DNA from: Danxiaibacter flavus
GTDB taxonomy: Bacteria; Bacteroidota; Bacteroidia; Chitinophagales; Chitinophagaceae
DNA length: 64,000 nt
Assembly (NCBI RefSeq): GCF_041060425.1
Contig: NZ_JAULBC010000007.1
Span: 488,304-552,303 of the forward strand
Direction of reading: 5' to 3'
Part shown: positions 35,036 through 43,845 of the stretch, one piece after another
Position numbering within the stretch: position 1 is the first letter of the stretch
Layout: every line of letters begins with the position of its first letter
Position numbers and translations under genes: made by a program
The notes under the pieces: model-generated
The model's input: only the letters and a program-made list of their open reading frames with translations
The model's database searches: none
What the model was told of the DNA's origin: nothing

Positions 35036-35229
35036 ATGAAAGTGTTAGAGCAAATAAAAAAGCCCTCAAAACCTGACCAAAAGATTGCGAGCGAATCTTA
35101 TGATGCCTAGAACAACTCAATTCAGAGCAACCAGAAATTGAGATTGAAGAAAACGAATATGACAATGAAATTCTAAAATGGGAAACAAGAGTCTGGGGTG
35201 AAAACCCTGCCGATTTTGGAAGAAAATAA
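35036..35229 (+). pseudogene. Frameshifted, shortened antitoxin-like gene
   Basis: MKVLEQIKKPSKPDQKIASESYDA ends at a TAG at 35108. Inserting one T between 35107 and 35108 continues LEQLNSEQPEIEIEENEYDNEILKWETRVWGENPADFGRK to 35229. The joined N-terminal part recalls, from memory, the excisionase-type DNA-binding antitoxins that accompany PIN toxins in Bacteroidota. The C-terminal HTH of those proteins is missing, and no toxin follows. Confidence 0.5.
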
Positions 35230-35264
35230 TTTAGGATATTTGTCAACAACCATTTGATTGAACT

Positions 35265-37421
35265 TTGGAAACAATCACGAAAACCGATTTAAGCGCATTA
35301 AACGAACAACAACGGAAAGCTGTTGTGAGTGAAACCAACAGGCTTTTGGTATTGGCAGGTGCGGGTTCAGGAAAAACCAAAACACTTTTACAAAAACTCA
35401 TTTATCTGATAGAAGAAAAAGGAGTTAGTCCTGCTAATATTCTTGCAATCACTTTTACCAGGAACGCGACTAATGAAATGATAGACCGCCTTATTATTTC
35501 AGCAGATACTTCAGGAGAATACGAAAAACAACTTTTTGATAAAAAACGCAGTAAAGCAGATAAGGACAGGGAACGTTTATACCAGCAAAAGAAATATAAA
35601 TGGATTGACGGATTGACTGTTAGAACATTCCATTCCTTTTGTTACAGCATTTTACGAAACGATGGAGTGAATGAATTTGATAATAAATTTCGCATCATCG
35701 GAGATGAGAAAAAAGACGAAGAAGATGAACTAGCAAAACACGTTGCACCAGAAACCGTTTTTGAAGTTTTTCATAAAATCTTAATCGAACATTGTGAGGA
35801 TACAGACTATTTGCTTCAACTCAAACGATATATTCTTGATTATGTCGTAGACAAAATTCACTTAAAGAAAGACGACCTCAGATACTCACATAAAGATGGA
35901 AAATATTTTACAACTTTAGACGGAACTAAAGTTCGTTCAAAATCAGAACAGTTTATCGCGGATTGGTTTTACAGGCATAGCATCAAATACGAATATGAAC
36001 CATTGCTGAATGTAAAAGATTTCTCGTTTCATCCTGACTTTTATGTTCCCGAAGCAAATCTATATATTGAACATATTAGCGATAAAAGCTTTTCAACTAA
36101 AGACAAAGAAGAACAATTTCAAAAAGGAAATTTGCTTTTAGTTAAGACTTTTGACAGTATGACTAAAGACTCTGCACTATTCAATCATACTTTAGATAAA
36201 ATTGTCAAAAACAGACTGCCTGCAAATTATCATAAAACAGTTTCATTAAGTTTCAGAGAAGAATTTAACGGCTATCACGACTATGTAAAAGATTTTGTAC
36301 AACAGGTTATGCGGATAACCGACATGATCAAGGTTGAAAATATTCAGATTAATACAGTATTGGAAAATGCCAGAAAAGATCAACACGAAAGAGTTCGCAA
36401 TTTTTACGAATCAGCAATCCCGATTGTAAAAGAATATATCTGCTATTGCACCAACAAATCGTACCTGGACTTCAACGATTTAATTTCTAAAAGCACTTCC
36501 CTCTTTCGGAACCAGCAAGACATTGCTAATAAATATAAGACTAAGTTCGACTATATTTTAGTTGACGAGTTTCAAGACGTAAATAATCTTCAGGTAGAAC
36601 TCATCAAACTTTTGTTGACTGACAAAACACAACTATTTTGTGTGGGTGATGATTGGCAAAGTATTTACGGTTTCAGAGGTTCAAACGTAAATTATATAGT
36701 TGAATTTGAAAAGCATTTTGAAAAAGCAGGGACCATAAAACTCAACCTGAATTACCGGAGTACACAAAACATAGTTGGAGCAAGTAATGAAGTAATAAAG
36801 CACAACAAATTTAAGGTTGACAAAGATGTTCAGGCTTCCAAAAAATCCGAACATAAAATTGTTGTTTACTCGGGAAATAGTCAAGAGGAAAATATTCAGT
36901 TCTGCGTTGATAAAGTAAAAGAGTTTTTAAATGATGGAATAACCAATGACGAAATTCTGTTTTTATACAGAAGGAGTAAAATGTTTACACCCTACTTTTA
37001 TCGTTTTAGAGATGAAGCAATACGCATTCAGGGAAAAACCATTCACGCTGCTAAGGGGCTGGAAGCTAAAATAGTTTTCATCATCGGTTTGACAGAAGGA
37101 AACGGAGGCTTTCCTGATATATGGCTCGAAGACAGAATTTTCCAGGTTATTAAAAAAGCCAATCACGATCTCTTGATGGAAGAAGAAAGACGACTTTTCT
37201 ATGTTGCCATAACAAGAGCAAAAGACAAGCTGTTTCTAATAACCGAAAAAGGAAGCGAATCCAGTTTTCTTAAAGAAATTCCTGAAACCTTTACCGTACG
37301 GACAAGCAACCCTATAAAATCCGTTGTTGAAAAAATAATCACTTGCAAAAAGTGTTTTAGTCAATTGGAAAAACTATGGGTTGTGTGCCCTTACTGCGGG
37401 CAAAAAGTAGATGCTGAATAG
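35265..37421 (+). CDS. UvrD-like SF1 helicase with inserted nuclease-like domain and zinc ribbon
   Basis: 718 aa. Start is TTG at 35265: an in-frame stop at 35259 excludes anything earlier, and no ATG is near. Helicase motifs are complete: AGAGSGKTKT (Walker A, about 31), TFTRNATNEM (Ia), VRTFHSF, ILVDEFQDVNNLQ (II, about 433), FCVGDDWQSIYGFRGS (III), LNYRST (IV), IHAAKGLEAKIVFIIGL (V), FYVAITRAKDKL (VI). Residues about 215-310 hold KVRSKSEQFIADWFYRHSIKYEYEPLL, FHPDFYVPEANLYIEHI and NLLLVKTFD, a PD-(D/E)XK-type nuclease-like insert. The C terminus is a CxxC...CxxC ribbon (CKKC, CPYC). Probably ATP-driven DNA unwinding in repair or defence; no partner genes adjoin. Confidence 0.85.
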   Translation: METITKTDLSALNEQQRKAVVSETNRLLVLAGAGSGKTKTLLQKLIYLIEEKGVSPANILAITFTRNATNEMIDRLIISADTSGEYEKQLFDKKRSKADKDRERLYQQKKYKWIDGLTVRTFHSFCYSILRNDGVNEFDNKFRIIGDEKKDEEDELAKHVAPETVFEVFHKILIEHCEDTDYLLQLKRYILDYVVDKIHLKKDDLRYSHKDGKYFTTLDGTKVRSKSEQFIADWFYRHSIKYEYEPLLNVKDFSFHPDFYVPEANLYIEHISDKSFSTKDKEEQFQKGNLLLVKTFDSMTKDSALFNHTLDKIVKNRLPANYHKTVSLSFREEFNGYHDYVKDFVQQVMRITDMIKVENIQINTVLENARKDQHERVRNFYESAIPIVKEYICYCTNKSYLDFNDLISKSTSLFRNQQDIANKYKTKFDYILVDEFQDVNNLQVELIKLLLTDKTQLFCVGDDWQSIYGFRGSNVNYIVEFEKHFEKAGTIKLNLNYRSTQNIVGASNEVIKHNKFKVDKDVQASKKSEHKIVVYSGNSQEENIQFCVDKVKEFLNDGITNDEILFLYRRSKMFTPYFYRFRDEAIRIQGKTIHAAKGLEAKIVFIIGLTEGNGGFPDIWLEDRIFQVIKKANHDLLMEEERRLFYVAITRAKDKLFLITEKGSESSFLKEIPETFTVRTSNPIKSVVEKIITCKKCFSQLEKLWVVCPYCGQKVDAE

Positions 37422-37439
37422 AATTTCAGCCGCCAAACA

Positions 37440-37575
37440 ACCAGAACATGTTTTTGCATCATGACGACTGTCGAACAAAACCCATCATTTGAAATGCTAT
37501 TAAACTTTAGTAATAAATTTAAGCTTACGGGATAATAATGCCGCCAAACACGCAAAGCCCCAAAACGTTGTGAGT
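37440..37575 (+). repeat. attC-like palindromic site 6
   Basis: CATCATTTGAAATGCTATTA (37482 on), GTAATAAATTT and ACGCAAAGCCC align with sites 7 and 8. It ends CAAAACGTTGTGAG, 39 nt before the next ATG. The partner of the right end is not obvious here. Confidence 0.45.
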
Positions 37576-37606
37576 AATCTGTTTGAATACACCCTAATTT
37601 ATAATC

Positions 37607-38605
37607 ATGAATAAAACTTTTTTCTTATTAGCAATGACAGTTGTTATTACTACATTTTCTTTCTCACAAACAGAAAAGAAAAAATTTGAAATAACAGGTA
37701 AATTATCAGGCTTCCCAGACAGCACAGTAATTTATTTGTATGAGAATAATACTCACCAGGCAGACTTAATTGACTCTACATTTTTAATCAGTGGGCAATT
37801 TCATTTTACTGGCTCATTCCAGGAGAATGCTATTCAGGTTCTGCTGCAGACAAAAGGCTCTGATAACTATAAATTCTTTTGGCTTGAAAATTCGACAATT
37901 ATTTTCACGGCAGAAAAGGGTAAGTTTAAAGAAGCGGTTATTACAGGTTCAAAAACACAAGAAGAAGCGGAGAAATTTGATATTATTACCGGGGGTGATA
38001 AATTAAAAATGATTTCGTATATCCGTAATAACCCAGGCTCGACAGTTAGTGCTTCTGTTTTAAGTATCTATTCTTCTACTTGGGGAAAAGACACCTCGAC
38101 AATGTTGTATAATGCCTTGACCGAAACAATAAAAAAAACATCGTTCGGACAAAATGTGTTGAATTTTATTTCTCTTAATAAAAACCCTAAAGTAGGAGAC
38201 AAATACGTTGATTTCGGAGAGCCGGATATTGACGACAAAATTGTTCATCTTTCAGATTTTAAAAACAAAGTAGTCCTACTTGATTTTTGGGGCTCCTGGT
38301 GTGGTCCGTGTAGAGCAAATAATCCTGAACTTGTTAAGGTGTACAATGAATTTAAAAGTAAGGGATTTGAAATATTTGGTGTTGCGGCTGACCTTGATAA
38401 AGAATCCTGGATTGCTGCAATTAAGAAAGACGGCCTGACCTGGCAAAATGTGACCGATCTTCAGGGCTGGAATAATAAAGCAGCTATCATTTATGGTATT
38501 TATAAATATCCTACAAATTATCTCATTGACAGAAATGGAATAATTGTTGCAACGGATCTGCAAGGCAACGAATTGATAAATAAGCTTCGTAAAATGTTAA
38601 ATTAA
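37607..38605 (+). CDS. TlpA-type thiol:disulfide oxidoreductase with DUF4369
   Basis: 332 aa, secreted (signal MNKTFFLLAMTVVITTFSFSQ). Residues about 25-125 resemble DUF4369 (ITGKLSGFPDSTVIYLYEN, ALIDSTFL-like block). Residues about 190-332 are a redoxin domain with FWGSWCGPCRANNPEL (CxxC near 231), GFEIFGVAADLDKESW and the cis-Pro loop YKYPTNYLIDRNG. A common Bacteroidota layout for periplasmic thiol chemistry. Single gene behind attC-like site 6. Confidence 0.9.
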   Translation: MNKTFFLLAMTVVITTFSFSQTEKKKFEITGKLSGFPDSTVIYLYENNTHQADLIDSTFLISGQFHFTGSFQENAIQVLLQTKGSDNYKFFWLENSTIIFTAEKGKFKEAVITGSKTQEEAEKFDIITGGDKLKMISYIRNNPGSTVSASVLSIYSSTWGKDTSTMLYNALTETIKKTSFGQNVLNFISLNKNPKVGDKYVDFGEPDIDDKIVHLSDFKNKVVLLDFWGSWCGPCRANNPELVKVYNEFKSKGFEIFGVAADLDKESWIAAIKKDGLTWQNVTDLQGWNNKAAIIYGIYKYPTNYLIDRNGIIVATDLQGNELINKLRKMLN

Positions 38606-38827
38606 ATCAGCCTGCGCGCAATAACTGTATTTATAAAAGTACAGCTTACCCACCAGCTCTTGTGTAGCGGTAATTCTTATCATCCGTTGTTCAAGCCGGC
38701 ATTACGCCCCATCTCCTACCCTAAATAATCCACTGACCCTTCCTTTTTGACTACAACATTCTGACATTTGGCTACAGCTGCTTTTTGAATTGTGCTGACC
38801 TTTGTATCATCAAAAAAGAGAAATAAA
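38606..38827. other. Intergenic region with probable promoter
   Basis: No ORF. GACCTTTG at 38800-38807, one mismatch from TAnnTTTG, lies about 20 nt before the SDR start. Confidence 0.35.
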
Positions 38828-39592
38828 ATGAGCACAAAAACAAAAATCGCCCTGGTTACAGGCGGTAGCCGCGGTCTTGGCAGAGATATGGCGTTGGCCC
38901 TTGCCAAAAAAGGAATTAACGTGGTTTTTACCTACAGTTCAAATAAAGAAGCAGCCACCGAAGTTGTTACAGAAATTCAATCGCTTGGACAAAAGGCAGC
39001 CGCTTTTCAGTTGGACACAAGAAATGTACATCAGTTCGACAGTTTCATTAAACAAGTAACCGAATATTTACAGCAAGAAACAGGAAGTCCGAATTTTGAT
39101 TTCCTGGTTAACAATGCAGGAACAGCTTTGTATGCACTGGTACAGGACGTTACCGAAGAAAAGCTTGATGACATTTTTAACATTCACTATAAAGGTGTTT
39201 TTTTTCTAACGCAAAAAGCATTGCCTTTCCTTAATGATGGTGGTGCAATCATAAATATCTCATCGGGCCTCACACGAATTACCTACCCGGGTTCTTCAGT
39301 TTATGCTTCGGCAAAAACCGCGGTAGAAACACTTACACGTTATTTGGCGAAAGAATTGAGTGCGAGAAAAATCCGCGCTAATGTTGTTGCACCCGGAGCC
39401 ATTGAAACTGATTTTGGTGGTGGACGCACACGCGACAACAAAGAAATCAACGCTCATATTGCAAGTCTTACAGCATTAGGGCGTGTAGGTTTACCAAGCG
39501 ACATTGGCGGTGTGGTAGCGTTTTTGTGTACAGATGATGCTTATTGGATTAACGGACAACGCCTTGAAGTTTCGGGTGGACAAGCCTTGTAA
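38828..39592 (+). CDS. Short-chain dehydrogenase/reductase
   Basis: 254 aa classical SDR. TGGSRGLGRDMA nucleotide-binding loop (about 11), LVNNAGTALYAL (about 95), IINISSGL with the catalytic Ser (about 147), YASAKTAV Tyr-Lys pair (about 160), VVAPGAIETDF. ATG at 38828 chosen over an upstream TTG-type start. Divergence point with nothing; the AraC gene follows after 16 nt with its own promoter box inside the gap. Substrate unknown. Confidence 0.92.
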   Translation: MSTKTKIALVTGGSRGLGRDMALALAKKGINVVFTYSSNKEAATEVVTEIQSLGQKAAAFQLDTRNVHQFDSFIKQVTEYLQQETGSPNFDFLVNNAGTALYALVQDVTEEKLDDIFNIHYKGVFFLTQKALPFLNDGGAIINISSGLTRITYPGSSVYASAKTAVETLTRYLAKELSARKIRANVVAPGAIETDFGGGRTRDNKEINAHIASLTALGRVGLPSDIGGVVAFLCTDDAYWINGQRLEVSGGQAL

Positions 39593-39596
39593 TAAT

Positions 39597-39604
39597 TATC
39601 TTTG
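39597..39604 (+). promoter_or_regulatory. TAnnTTTG box (TATCTTTG) for the AraC gene
   Basis: Exact -7 consensus only 4 nt before the ATG at 39609. That implies a leaderless or nearly leaderless transcript, or a start further inside. Confidence 0.5.
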
Positions 39605-39608
39605 CACA

Positions 39609-40523
39609 ATGACGAATACGAAACCGACACGAATAAAATCCATTAGCGGGTTTCATCGGCTGAGAAATTTGCCTGCACCAGAGCACCCGCTTATCAGCGT
39701 GGTAAATGTGGCGGACTTTTCATATTCCGAAGAAACGATGAATATGAAAACGATAATGGATTTTTATTCAGTTTCTTTGAAACGGAACTGTGGTAAAATT
39801 CGCTATGGGCAACAACAATATGATTTTGATGCGGGTGTAATGTATTTCATTGCACCCAATCAGGTTTTTAGTGTGGAGCACAGCCCCGACGAACCCAAAC
39901 AAACAGGTAGTATGTTGCTCATTCACCCCGACTTCTTTTGGAATACGCCACTTGCCAAAACAATACATCAATACGAATATTTTGGCTATGCCGTAAACGA
40001 GGCATTGTGGCTTTCAGAAAAAGAAGAAGCCATTATCATTGGCATTATGCAAAACATTCAACAGGAATATCGCAATAATATTGATAAGTTCAGTAAACAG
40101 ATCATCGTTTCACAAATTGAAAGTCTGCTTAATTATTCAGATCGTTTTTACAATCGTCAGTTCATTACAAGAGAAAAAACCAATCACCAGGTTTTGGAAC
40201 AATTGGAAAAACTGTTGACTGATTATTTTAACAACGATGATTTGGTTTCTAAAGGTTTGCCGACAGTTCAATACATTGCAGACACACTAAATACATCGCC
40301 AAAATATTTAAGCAGCTTACTAAAAGTACTGACAGGACAAAGCACACAGCAGCATATACACGACAAGCTGATTGAAAAAGCCAAAGAAAAATTATCTACA
40401 ACAAACTTATCAGTCAGCGAAATTGCCTATGAATTGGGCTTTGAACATTCGCAATCATTCAGCAAATTATTCAAGACAAAGACTAACATTTCGCCTTTGG
40501 AATTCAGGCAATCGTTTAATTGA
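39609..40523 (+). CDS. AraC-family transcriptional regulator
   Basis: 304 aa. The N-terminal cupin-like sensor (about 1-170, DFDAGVMYFIAPNQVFSVEH) is followed by a C-terminal double HTH: PTVQYIADTLNTSPKYLSSLLKVLTGQSTQQHIHDKLIEKAKEKL and LSVSEIAYELGFEHSQSFSKLFKTKTNISPLEFRQ. Start at 39609 (MTNTKPTRIKS) because the longer frame overlaps the SDR gene. It probably controls the adjacent SDR and/or the VOC gene. Confidence 0.92.
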   Translation: MTNTKPTRIKSISGFHRLRNLPAPEHPLISVVNVADFSYSEETMNMKTIMDFYSVSLKRNCGKIRYGQQQYDFDAGVMYFIAPNQVFSVEHSPDEPKQTGSMLLIHPDFFWNTPLAKTIHQYEYFGYAVNEALWLSEKEEAIIIGIMQNIQQEYRNNIDKFSKQIIVSQIESLLNYSDRFYNRQFITREKTNHQVLEQLEKLLTDYFNNDDLVSKGLPTVQYIADTLNTSPKYLSSLLKVLTGQSTQQHIHDKLIEKAKEKLSTTNLSVSEIAYELGFEHSQSFSKLFKTKTNISPLEFRQSFN

Positions 40524-40584
40524 ATTTTTTCCTTCCCCTCTTTTTTCAAACAGCTCGAAAAAACAACATAAACGAAAGAAAAAA

Positions 40585-41010
40585 ATGTATCAAAGAATAG
40601 CACATATTGCCTTAGTAGTTGACGATTATGATGAAGCTATAGAGTTCTATACCCAAAAACTTGAATTCCAATTGTTAGAAGACACTAAGCTAAGTGATGA
40701 AAAAAGATGGGTAATGGTTGCACCCAAAGGCGCTAAGGAATGCTGCTTATTATTAGCGAAGGCTGCAAATGAGCAACAAACATCAAGAATCGGAAATCAG
40801 ACCGGAGGAAGAGTGTTCTTGTTTCTTTTCACTGACGATTTTTGGAGAGATTACGAAAAACTGAAAAATCGAGATATAAATTTTGTAAGACCACCCCAAA
40901 ACTTTGAATATGGAACAGTTGCTGTATTCGAAGATCTGTACGGAAATCTGTGGGACTTAATTGAACCAAACAAAAATAACAAAGGGTTGATGAGCCATGA
41001 AATGGCTTAG
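40585..41010 (+). CDS. VOC superfamily protein (glyoxalase-like)
   Basis: 141 aa. YQRIAHIALVVDDYDEAIEFYTQKLEFQLLEDT and the C-terminal NFEYGTVAVFEDLYGNLWDLIEP give the paired beta-alpha-beta modules and metal-ligand His/Glu positions of VOC proteins. ATG at 40585 preceded by an A/G-rich stretch; the longer frame overlaps the AraC gene. Possibly co-transcribed with it (61 nt gap). Confidence 0.85.
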   Translation: MYQRIAHIALVVDDYDEAIEFYTQKLEFQLLEDTKLSDEKRWVMVAPKGAKECCLLLAKAANEQQTSRIGNQTGGRVFLFLFTDDFWRDYEKLKNRDINFVRPPQNFEYGTVAVFEDLYGNLWDLIEPNKNNKGLMSHEMA

Positions 41011-41029
41011 GCAAAACTAATCCATTATC

Positions 41030-41215
41030 AACAAACCTCCATCAAACTGCCTAAAAGCCAGGATGTTCTACCTCAAAGCTTGTAATTCCACCTAAAAGAC
41101 TGGAATTTCACGTTAGAGCGAGGGTGATGAAGCTAAAAGTCTGAAATTTCTATCTCGAAGCCTGGGTGTTTCAGCTCAATGCTTGAATGCTTAGGCTAAA
41201 GCAAGGAATCGGTTC
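41030..41215. repeat. Degenerate tandem repeat of about 24 bp
   Basis: Roughly seven degraded copies of a pattern like CTAAAAGCCTGGAATTTCAG, e.g. CCTAAAAGCCAGGATGTTC, CCTAAAAGACTGGAATTTCA and CTAAAAGTCTGAAATTTC. Between convergent genes, noncoding. Confidence 0.6.
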
Positions 41216-41242
41216 CACAGGCCAAGAATGTTCTTATCAAAA

Positions 41243-41273
41243 AAAATCCCAGGCCAAATGCCCGGGATTTTAT
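41243..41273. terminator. Bidirectional terminator
   Basis: AAAATCCC(A)GG ... CC(C)GGGATTTT around CAAATG, with A and T runs on either side. It serves the VOC gene and the opposing HTH gene. Confidence 0.7.
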
Positions 41274-41306
41274 CACCTATGATTTATCGTAAGCCTGATT
41301 ATTTTA

Positions 41307-41759
41307 CTATTTTTTCAGCAAGCTTTCCAGCCTTGCGATCATTTCATCTTTTTCTTTCAGCATGCGTTCATACAATGCTTCCTTTTCTTTCAAACTCCTT
41401 TCTAATAACGCTTCTTTCTCTCTATGCAATTCTAAAATTTTTTCCATTGGGTTGGATATGATATTGGTAACAGTTCCATTTAAAGAAACATTATCATTAT
41501 CATGATAAGTAAACGTACCCGAAAAAACATTGATGGCCTGTTCGGTGTCGAAATTTTCAATTACCTTTTTCGGCACTTTTAATGCATTCGCAACTTTCTC
41601 CAATAAAGCCGGTTCTATTTCGGCTTTCGCCTCTAACATCGATACTTTTTTCTGATTCCAGTCGTCGCCAAGTTCAATTGCCAGTGCATCTTGTTTCACT
41701 CCCAGCATTTCGCGAACTCTTTTAACCTTTTCTCCGAGGTGGACTGTATGTTCTGCCAT
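41307..41759 (-). CDS. XRE-type HTH protein with C-terminal coiled coil
   Basis: 150 aa. LGEKVKRVREMLGVKQDALAIELGDDWNQKKVSMLEAKAEIEPALLEKVANALKV is a Cro/CI-type HTH. Residues about 105-150 form a coiled coil with heptads (EKILELHREKEALLERSLKEKEALYERMLKEKDEMIARLESLLKK region). The only clear intact minus-strand gene of the accessory island. Likely a DNA-binding regulator that oligomerises through the coil. Confidence 0.85.
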   Translation of the reverse strand: MAEHTVHLGEKVKRVREMLGVKQDALAIELGDDWNQKKVSMLEAKAEIEPALLEKVANALKVPKKVIENFDTEQAINVFSGTFTYHDNDNVSLNGTVTNIISNPMEKILELHREKEALLERSLKEKEALYERMLKEKDEMIARLESLLKK

Positions 41760-41950
41760 AATTGTAAAATATGATTGAACAAATATAACATTTACTGTTT
41801 TTCGGTTGCCGGTAAGTTTTTTAGTCCCATTAATTATAAAACCTTTTTTTAATTGGTTGATTCTGTTTTTTTAGCGTTTTTTATTCAATAATCCTTGCCC
41901 TGCATCTGTGGCCGAGGTGGCGGAGCTTTGTTAGAGGGAGATTTGCGAAA

Positions 41951-42035
41951 AGCATCATTTGAAATGCTATTAAAGTTTTATAATAGATTTGGGCACGAAA
42001 TTCTTTTGCGCCACGAACGCAAAGCCCGAAAAAAA
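41951..42035 (+). repeat. attC-like palindromic site 7
   Basis: GCATCATTTGAAATGCTATT, ATAATAGATTT, then TTTGGGC (41988) pairing with GCCCGAA (42023), and CCACGAACGCAAAGCCC. It aligns with sites 6 and 8. The next ATG is 17 nt after the end. Confidence 0.5.
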
Positions 42036-42049
42036 TTTTCTCTAATTTT

Positions 42050-42997
42050 ATGACAACCATCGTTTCCAAAAGACATTTCTATAAGTTTTATCTCTCACTT
42101 GTTTTGGGAACATTTTTTTTTATTACGATAGCAACAGTTTTACTTTTTACTACGAACAAGTCGGAGAAAAAGGAACAATTAAAAGCTAAGGATAAACTAA
42201 TTCCGTTAGTTAGCATCGCTTGTTATGGATTTGCAGGTTATAGCTTGTATCGCTATATAAAAAACGTCCCTACAATCAGCCTAGACAAAGACTTTATTAG
42301 TTTCAACGAAAAGACTTTTTCAATTGCCGACATTGACAAACTTGAATTAACCGGGAAACGGCCGTTCAAGTATGCAATAAACTTTCCCATGGAAGCTGCC
42401 ATGCTAACATTCAGGAACGGTGAGACAAAATATATCTTTGACGATATGTATTCAAACTCATGGGAAATTAAGTCTTTCTTAAAGCAGGTTGTGGTTGACA
42501 AGAATAACTTTTGCCAAATCAGCTCTTCAATAATTGACGAAAACTCAGTTGCTGCGGATTTTTACGAAACATATAAAGGCAATCAATTTACATCATTGAG
42601 AGGAATTTTACTTTGGGGATTAATTGGCTTCTTTATCTTCCTTTTGTTGACGAATAAAAGATCAACCACAGTTTGGCTAACGACTTTTTTATTCTGCCTT
42701 TCATTTTTTTGGTTCTTTGCATTCTCTTATCAGATGCATTTTTTTCAAGTATCGGACAACTACTTCTTAATTCGCAATCATAATTTCTTTTGGAAGAAGA
42801 AAAAAGCATATAAAATTTCGGAGATAAAGGAAATAGTTTTTGAAACACAGGGCAAAATGCCCAATTGTTTAAGGATCATAACCAAAGACTTTAGAAACAA
42901 GCTATACCCAGCAGGGACACTTAGTGATAAGACCTGGTTAGCTTTAAAGGACAAATTGGAGACCTATCACATTAAAGTCAGGAATGAGTGCATCTGA
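42050..42997 (+). CDS. Membrane protein with two PH-like regions
   Basis: 315 aa. Membrane segments at about 14-32, 50-68, 185-202 and 208-226. Two similar soluble regions follow the helix pairs: TISLDKDFISFNEKTFSIADIDKLELTGKRP and NYFLIRNHNFFWKKKKAYKISEIKEIVFE. Both look like bacterial PH-type (YdbT/EbsA-like) domains. Function unknown; the duplicated architecture is visible in sequence, the fold is inference. Confidence 0.6.
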   Translation: MTTIVSKRHFYKFYLSLVLGTFFFITIATVLLFTTNKSEKKEQLKAKDKLIPLVSIACYGFAGYSLYRYIKNVPTISLDKDFISFNEKTFSIADIDKLELTGKRPFKYAINFPMEAAMLTFRNGETKYIFDDMYSNSWEIKSFLKQVVVDKNNFCQISSSIIDENSVAADFYETYKGNQFTSLRGILLWGLIGFFIFLLLTNKRSTTVWLTTFLFCLSFFWFFAFSYQMHFFQVSDNYFLIRNHNFFWKKKKAYKISEIKEIVFETQGKMPNCLRIITKDFRNKLYPAGTLSDKTWLALKDKLETYHIKVRNECI

Positions 42998-43000
42998 CCT

Positions 43001-43307
43001 GTCTGGCGCGAGCGTTCCGCAGGATCACTCGTGTGTCTATTAATTCTCCCCCGATTGATTCGGCGTTCATAAGATGATCTTTATTTAATACCATAGCTCA
43101 TCCTGGCACCGATATTTAAAAAGCGATTTGAAAATAAATTACAAAGAGTTTAAATTGGGCCAATAGATATATTGCATTCGCCCTCATTGTGGGAGGGTTT
43201 CGAATTATAAGACAAAAAATTTATTATTGATATTTTTAACCATGCGCCGATACAATCGGCTTGAAACCAGTAGACACGAGTGATCCTGCGGAACACTCGC
43301 GCCAGAT
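43001..43307. mobile_element. MITE-like element C, complete copy
   Basis: About 307 bp with long terminal inverted repeats. The left end GTCTGGCGCGAGCGTTCCGC and AGGATCACTCGTG mirror the right CACGAGTGATCCTGCGG and AACACTCGCGCCAGA. Inner CCGATTGATTCGGCG mirrors CGCCGATACAATCGG. No coding capacity. Two further, shorter relatives lie at 44508 and 46744. Confidence 0.75.
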
Positions 43308-43330
43308 AGATTGGCAGCAATAATTACAAA

Positions 43331-43810
43331 ATGATACAGGTTCAATTTTTAGACTGGTCTTTTTTAGTTGACAAAAGTCTTACTGAAAAAATCTATTCAT
43401 CTGTTGACAAAGGTGGTGCTGACAAATGCAACTGCTCGATGTGCAAAAATTATATCGCAAGAAAACACAATTTGCTTGAATTGCCACTGATTGAGTTTTT
43501 TAGAGATGCAGGCGTTGACATTGACAAAGAATATGAAGTTTATCATATGGGGAAAGACGCAAATGGGCTTCACTTATATGGCACTTGGTTTGACTTTGCA
43601 GGAAAAATATTAGAAGGACCAAATTGTAAAATTCAAACGACTGACGAAAAATTTACTATCGAGCATTATGATTTAAAGCCAAGCTTATCTGTTGCTTTTT
43701 TGCCTGCCAATCTACCCTTAGACAGTTTTTTTGACAAAGTAGAAAATGTCGTTCAAGTAGACTTCATATTCACAATTCCCTGGACAATAGGAGACGAAGA
43801 ACCTGAATAA
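43331..43810 (+). CDS. Hypothetical protein with N-terminal Cys motif
   Basis: 159 aa, soluble. GGADKCNCSMCKNYIARKHNLLELPLIEFFRDAGVDIDKEYEVYHMG has a CxCxxC cluster that could bind metal. The C-terminal half contains LSVAFLPANLPLDSFFDKVENVVQVDFIFTIPW. It begins 24 nt after MITE C. Family not recognised, although the Cys block looks conserved rather than random. Confidence 0.55.
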   Translation: MIQVQFLDWSFLVDKSLTEKIYSSVDKGGADKCNCSMCKNYIARKHNLLELPLIEFFRDAGVDIDKEYEVYHMGKDANGLHLYGTWFDFAGKILEGPNCKIQTTDEKFTIEHYDLKPSLSVAFLPANLPLDSFFDKVENVVQVDFIFTIPWTIGDEEPE

Positions 43811-43845
43811 AAAATACAGCAACCACCAAATGCATTAATAAAAGC

